Positions 60,391 to 64,000 of a stretch of 64,000 nt of DNA are shown piece by piece; the first letter of the stretch is position 1, and each line of letters starts with the position of its first letter. The notes below the pieces were generated by a model that searched no databases, was not told the DNA's origin, and saw nothing but the letters and a program-made list of their open reading frames with translations. This stretch comes from Centroberyx gerrardi (taxonomy: Eukaryota > Chordata > Actinopteri > Beryciformes > Berycidae), in the NCBI RefSeq assembly GCF_048128805.1, contig NC_136019.1, forward strand, positions 16,818,881 through 16,882,880, read 5' to 3'. The position numbers and the translations under genes were made by a program.

Positions 60391-61652
60391 GTTGCCAGTT
60401 TGGAGTGAAGGCTTTTCATTTTATTTGTCACAGAGTCTCTCCCTCCTGAGAAGATAACGGTCTATCAGGTCAGCACTGACTCAGTGTCTCTGAGTTGGGA
60501 CGCCCCTGCTGGTGAAGTGGGAGGTTACATCGTGGCCTGTTGCTGTGAAGGAGAAACTGTCCAGGAGCTGACAACAGACACCAACAGCCTGACGTTCAGC
60601 AGCCTGAGTCCAGGGGTGAAATACTCCTTCTACGTTTCAACACGACTGAAGAACGGAACACGAAGCAAGCCTGCTGTGATAACTGCCCACACAAGTAAGT
60701 TGGTGGAGAGATAATATTAATACTGTTACTACTACTACTAATATTTTGATAATATATTTTTATTGTAATTTAATCATATCATTTTGTTTAGCATTTTTTA
60801 AAAGACTTACAGAATGCTTCAAGAAAACAATACTTCATAACAGCCAATTTGATCATTTAAAAAATGCCAGACACTTAAAAACAATGTTGCAGAAGAATTG
60901 TACAGGCAAGTGAAACAAGAATAAAATAGGTAAAAACAAAGACAAGCCTGTCTGTAGAAATACTTTTAAGATGTTTTAAGATTATTTAAGAGATGACAGT
61001 GCTGAAGTTAATTTTGGGATCTGCATCTACAGTGGCTATAAAAAATATTTTTTATAAATTTATGCTCCTTGACTTGTTGTGCATTTTGTTTTGCTACAAA
61101 ATTTGTTCAAGGTCCTCAAGACTTTTGTGGGTAATTCTCATGAAACTGAGTCTCAACTGGGACTGATTTTGAAAAAATTCAAATGATTGAAATTACATTT
61201 TCTTCAGGAATTACAAAGAACAATGCCTTCATGTTTGACTACTTACTTCATTATATTTTTTATTTTATCAAACATTTCTCTAAATGACAGATGAAATATT
61301 CTCATTACTGCAAAAAAAACGATTCTTTATTTTATCAAACATTTCTCAACACGACATAAGGATAATTTTGACAATCATTTTAAAAAAGTTTTCTTCTCAG
61401 TGGCTACATAAAATTCTAATTTTTGATCTAGTTTCACCCCTTTACTCCCTTTTCACTTTACTTCATTATGTGGTGCTGATGAACAGTGGGTTGGACATGT
61501 AAATCACTCAGAATGCAGAGTTCTCATTGCTAAAGATCACTGGTTACATCAGGCTACTTTGCAAATTCATGTAACCTATGTTTCAATTTATTGATTTATA
61601 GATTTATACTCATACTAATTTATACTAACAACCAATGAAAATGGGTTTGTAA

Positions 61653-62637
61653 CAGGGCTGGGAATTGATAAAAAAAAGTAATTAATCGCACAATTTTCTG
61701 TGATTAATCGCGATTAATAGCTTTTTTTCCCCCTTAAGTCTGAAGCTTGTAATCATAGATATTTAAACGTAGAATGACCAAATTAATCACTAAATCACCA
61801 AATTAATGTAGAATCAGCACAAAGGAAGTATATTTGAAATCAAATACTTTAGTTTAATGGCACCTTTTCAATTGAAAACAGACCCATCAAAATTCAGCTT
61901 GAAAGCCATATTTCTTTATATGCACTAACTGAAATAATAACAAAAACTACAAGTGCTAGCTGAAAACTAGCATAAAACTCCATCCTGTCCTCTCTCATTA
62001 GCCAGGATGGCTTGGCTGGTCAGCCACTACAGGATGTAAACAAAACGGAGCAAAGAAAAAAACCAAAAAAACCCCAAACAGATCCTGTACAGTAGTAGCC
62101 TACAGGCTCACAGCGCCCTCTAGAGGCCAATTAACAAACTATGGATGGCAGACCGACTATCTGCCTTGGGAAAACAAGCACAAATCCTGTGCAGGTCCAT
62201 TAACGTTACTTCAATACCACAAGGTAATAACGTTACCTACCGTTAAAGGGCGTAGGGCAGCTAGAAGACAAGTTATCAAGTTACTATTTACAAATCCTGT
62301 TACTAAAACAGCCACAAATTGTGGAATGTTAAGTTTCACTTTTGTTTTCACAAGGAGAGACTCGGGATTGAATACAATGCTGCTGGTCTCCTGGTCATCC
62401 CCAAATGACAGACATGACGTGATGTGTACATCACGCGCATTAGAGATCCATTTAGATCAATTTCTATACATTGAACAACTTTTATTTTGCCTATGTATGG
62501 GAAACACTTCATCTCGCAGCCAAAGACACCCTCTGCTCCTGGCTGCGCCATGGCAAAAAAATCAATGCTGTCAATTGCGTTAATTTGTTTCAATGCATTA
62601 AACATATGCTACAAACGCATTAATTTTCACAGCCGTA
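61653..62637. mobile_element. hAT-type non-autonomous element
   Basis: Starts CAGGGCTGGGAATTG and ends ATTTTCACAGCCGTA, imperfect inverted ends, flanked by GTTTGTAA and GTTTATAA, an 8-base target duplication with one change. Inserted in the last intron of copy 3, just upstream of the large exon; absent from copies 1 and 2. No transposase seen. Confidence 0.7.
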
Positions 62638-64000
62638 GTTTATAATATTCAATGTTATCTTAATTTCCACAGAGACACACTTGGAGAGCTTATTGGAAGA
62701 TCTGGGGTTGGAGCAGCACTACACAGAGAAGCTATCACTGAGCACAGTACTTCAGATTGATGAGAAGACCTTTGCTGATGAATCTGCTAAGTGTCATTCA
62801 GATCTTCCATGGTGTTTTCTGAAGAAATTAATGATGGTTAATGTGACAGCTAGGAATGTGAAATGTACATCAGTATGTGAGTCAAACTGTGATGCTTCCT
62901 CTGGGAATACAGATTTAGATCTTGATAATCTGGTCAACAGTCCAAACTCAGGTGACATGTTAAACCCCTTAGACATTATCACTGCTCTCTTTCTGTGCTC
63001 CAATGGCTTTGTACAGCAGGAAATGGCATTGAAAATGTCCATGTGTTTTCAGTGCCTCTGCTGCTTCCTAATAGTGACACAAAACAGTGCACACTCATGC
63101 TTTGGGCCATGAGAGACATTGTTAAGAAGTACAGACCTCAGTCACTTTCAGAATCCAGGGGCTTTATTGAAGAGAGAATTGTTCTCTCTGAACTTCCCAT
63201 GGTGTCTTTTGTGAGACTGGGTGAGTGCTCCTTGTCCAAGTCAGAGATTCTCAACAAGCTTCTGAGCAATTCCCAACAGTATCACGACACCTTTGTTCAC
63301 CGCGACATGGAGTGTGGTGATAGTCCAAGGAGAATATCGAATGGATTGGCTGAAATTAGTTGGTATCTTCCCTGTGGGAACAAAAACATTGACATTTTTG
63401 GTGAGCCAGTAGCTGTAGCTAACCTCAGGGGGGACATCGCTTTGTTTGAAGCACAATACTCTTTTTTGTGCCAGACATCTGCAGCAGTTTTTGTGTTCTT
63501 TGACAATTTGGACTCTCAGTACAGGCTACTGACCAACCAACACAACAAGGCACAGGTGTTCTTGGTGGGTAACCAACAGAGCAAAGGTTTCAGTCTTGAT
63601 GCTCTAAAAAAAGTAGCATCTGAGTTGAACTTGACAAACAGCAACATCATTTTGAAGACCAAGCAGATGAATGATGCAGACTTTGTCAAAAACATGCGAA
63701 AAACAGTCAGGGATGTAGTTGAGAACTCAAGGACCAAGATGCGAGTGGAGCAGATGGCTGATATCGCCCATGAACTGGGAATCTTGGTTGATGAGGATTC
63801 CCCAGAGTGTCAGAGTGCCAAGCAAAATGCAGATGCCATCACTGCAGAAATACAAGACATCCCACAGTACAAAGAAGCCCAGCTTCCCTTGCAAGGCCAA
63901 ATATGGAAAGAATTGACTCGTTTAGAGAAGGAAGAATGTAGGCTTAAAAAAGCAGGGGCTGAAAACATAGAAAAGTACAAAAGTGATCTCCTAGTACAGA

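Larger units (their letters stand above)
58597..64000 (+). pseudogene. FN3-VLIG copy 3, frameshifted (continues past window)
   Basis: Exons 58597-58632, 58781-58895, 59046-59285, 60434-60694 and 62673 onward join in phase and mirror copy 1. FN3-1 has a net 24-base in-frame loss: the segment after DSLG reads CTPAKRKY in place of the longer WTFTDPSVR-to-LTI stretch. FN3-2 is almost identical to copy 1. In the large exon the frame is open to about 63045, where four bases (CCAG of copy 1) are missing after ATGTCCATGTG; the frame then stops at 63110-63112. Beyond that the original frame is open to the window edge (FSVPLLLPNSD, then RPQSLSESRGF). A single lesion in an otherwise intact gene means a young pseudogene, a polymorphism or an assembly error. 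The GTPase domain would lie outside the window. Confidence 0.8.

Overview
The window is nuclear DNA from a teleost fish, most likely a percomorph. Evidence: compact multi-exon vertebrate genes, a five-exon erythropoietin gene followed by an oppositely oriented single-coding-exon pop7 (a conserved EPO-POP7 neighbourhood), an expanded very-large-inducible-GTPase (VLIG/GVIN) cluster of the kind known in fish, and many fish-type LINE, SINE, hAT and PIF/Harbinger remnants. Exons were joined by hand from splice signals, reading phase and family resemblance, so exon edges are predictions. No database search was run.

Layout. 1-2740 (+): the 3' part of a ZP3-type zona pellucida (egg coat) gene, eight exons that join in frame for 331 residues; its 5' end lies outside the window. 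2741-13.9 kb: no gene recognised; it holds a decayed LINE (about 5.9-8.1 kb, minus strand), microsatellites and small hairpins. 14082-20981 (+): epo, 185 residues, with a predicted short first coding exon 5.2 kb upstream of exon 2. 24038-24493 (-): pop7, the Rpp20 subunit of RNase P/MRP, with a likely 5' untranslated exon ending at 24911. 25-30 kb: repeats, foldbacks and SINE-like copies.

30-64 kb is a tandem array of interferon-inducible-type VLIG genes carrying two N-terminal fibronectin III (FN3) domains. Copy 1 (35165-41911) is intact: 1790 codons, with P-loop, DTEG and HQNVSD motifs and the family's cysteine-rich C-terminus. Copy 2 (49.2-51.07 kb) is a relic: one deletion removed an exon and half of the first FN3, and another fused the start of the large exon to the gene's 3' flank, removing the GTPase. 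Copy 3 (58597 to the window end) has all upstream exons intact but carries a 4-bp deletion near 63045 that frameshifts the large exon. Upstream of the units are repeated modules with tandem GAAA motifs (ISRE/IRF-like) followed by a TATA-like ATAAAAGG, which fits interferon control. The array also holds nested transposons, an inverted FN3-exon fragment, an ENDOD1-like exon fragment and an unidentified minus-strand coding exon.

The most interesting material is the array: the FN3-VLIG architecture, the shared promoter module and conserved upstream ORF, the uneven divergence suggesting gene conversion, and the paralogue that preserves an empty site for a multi-level transposon nest.
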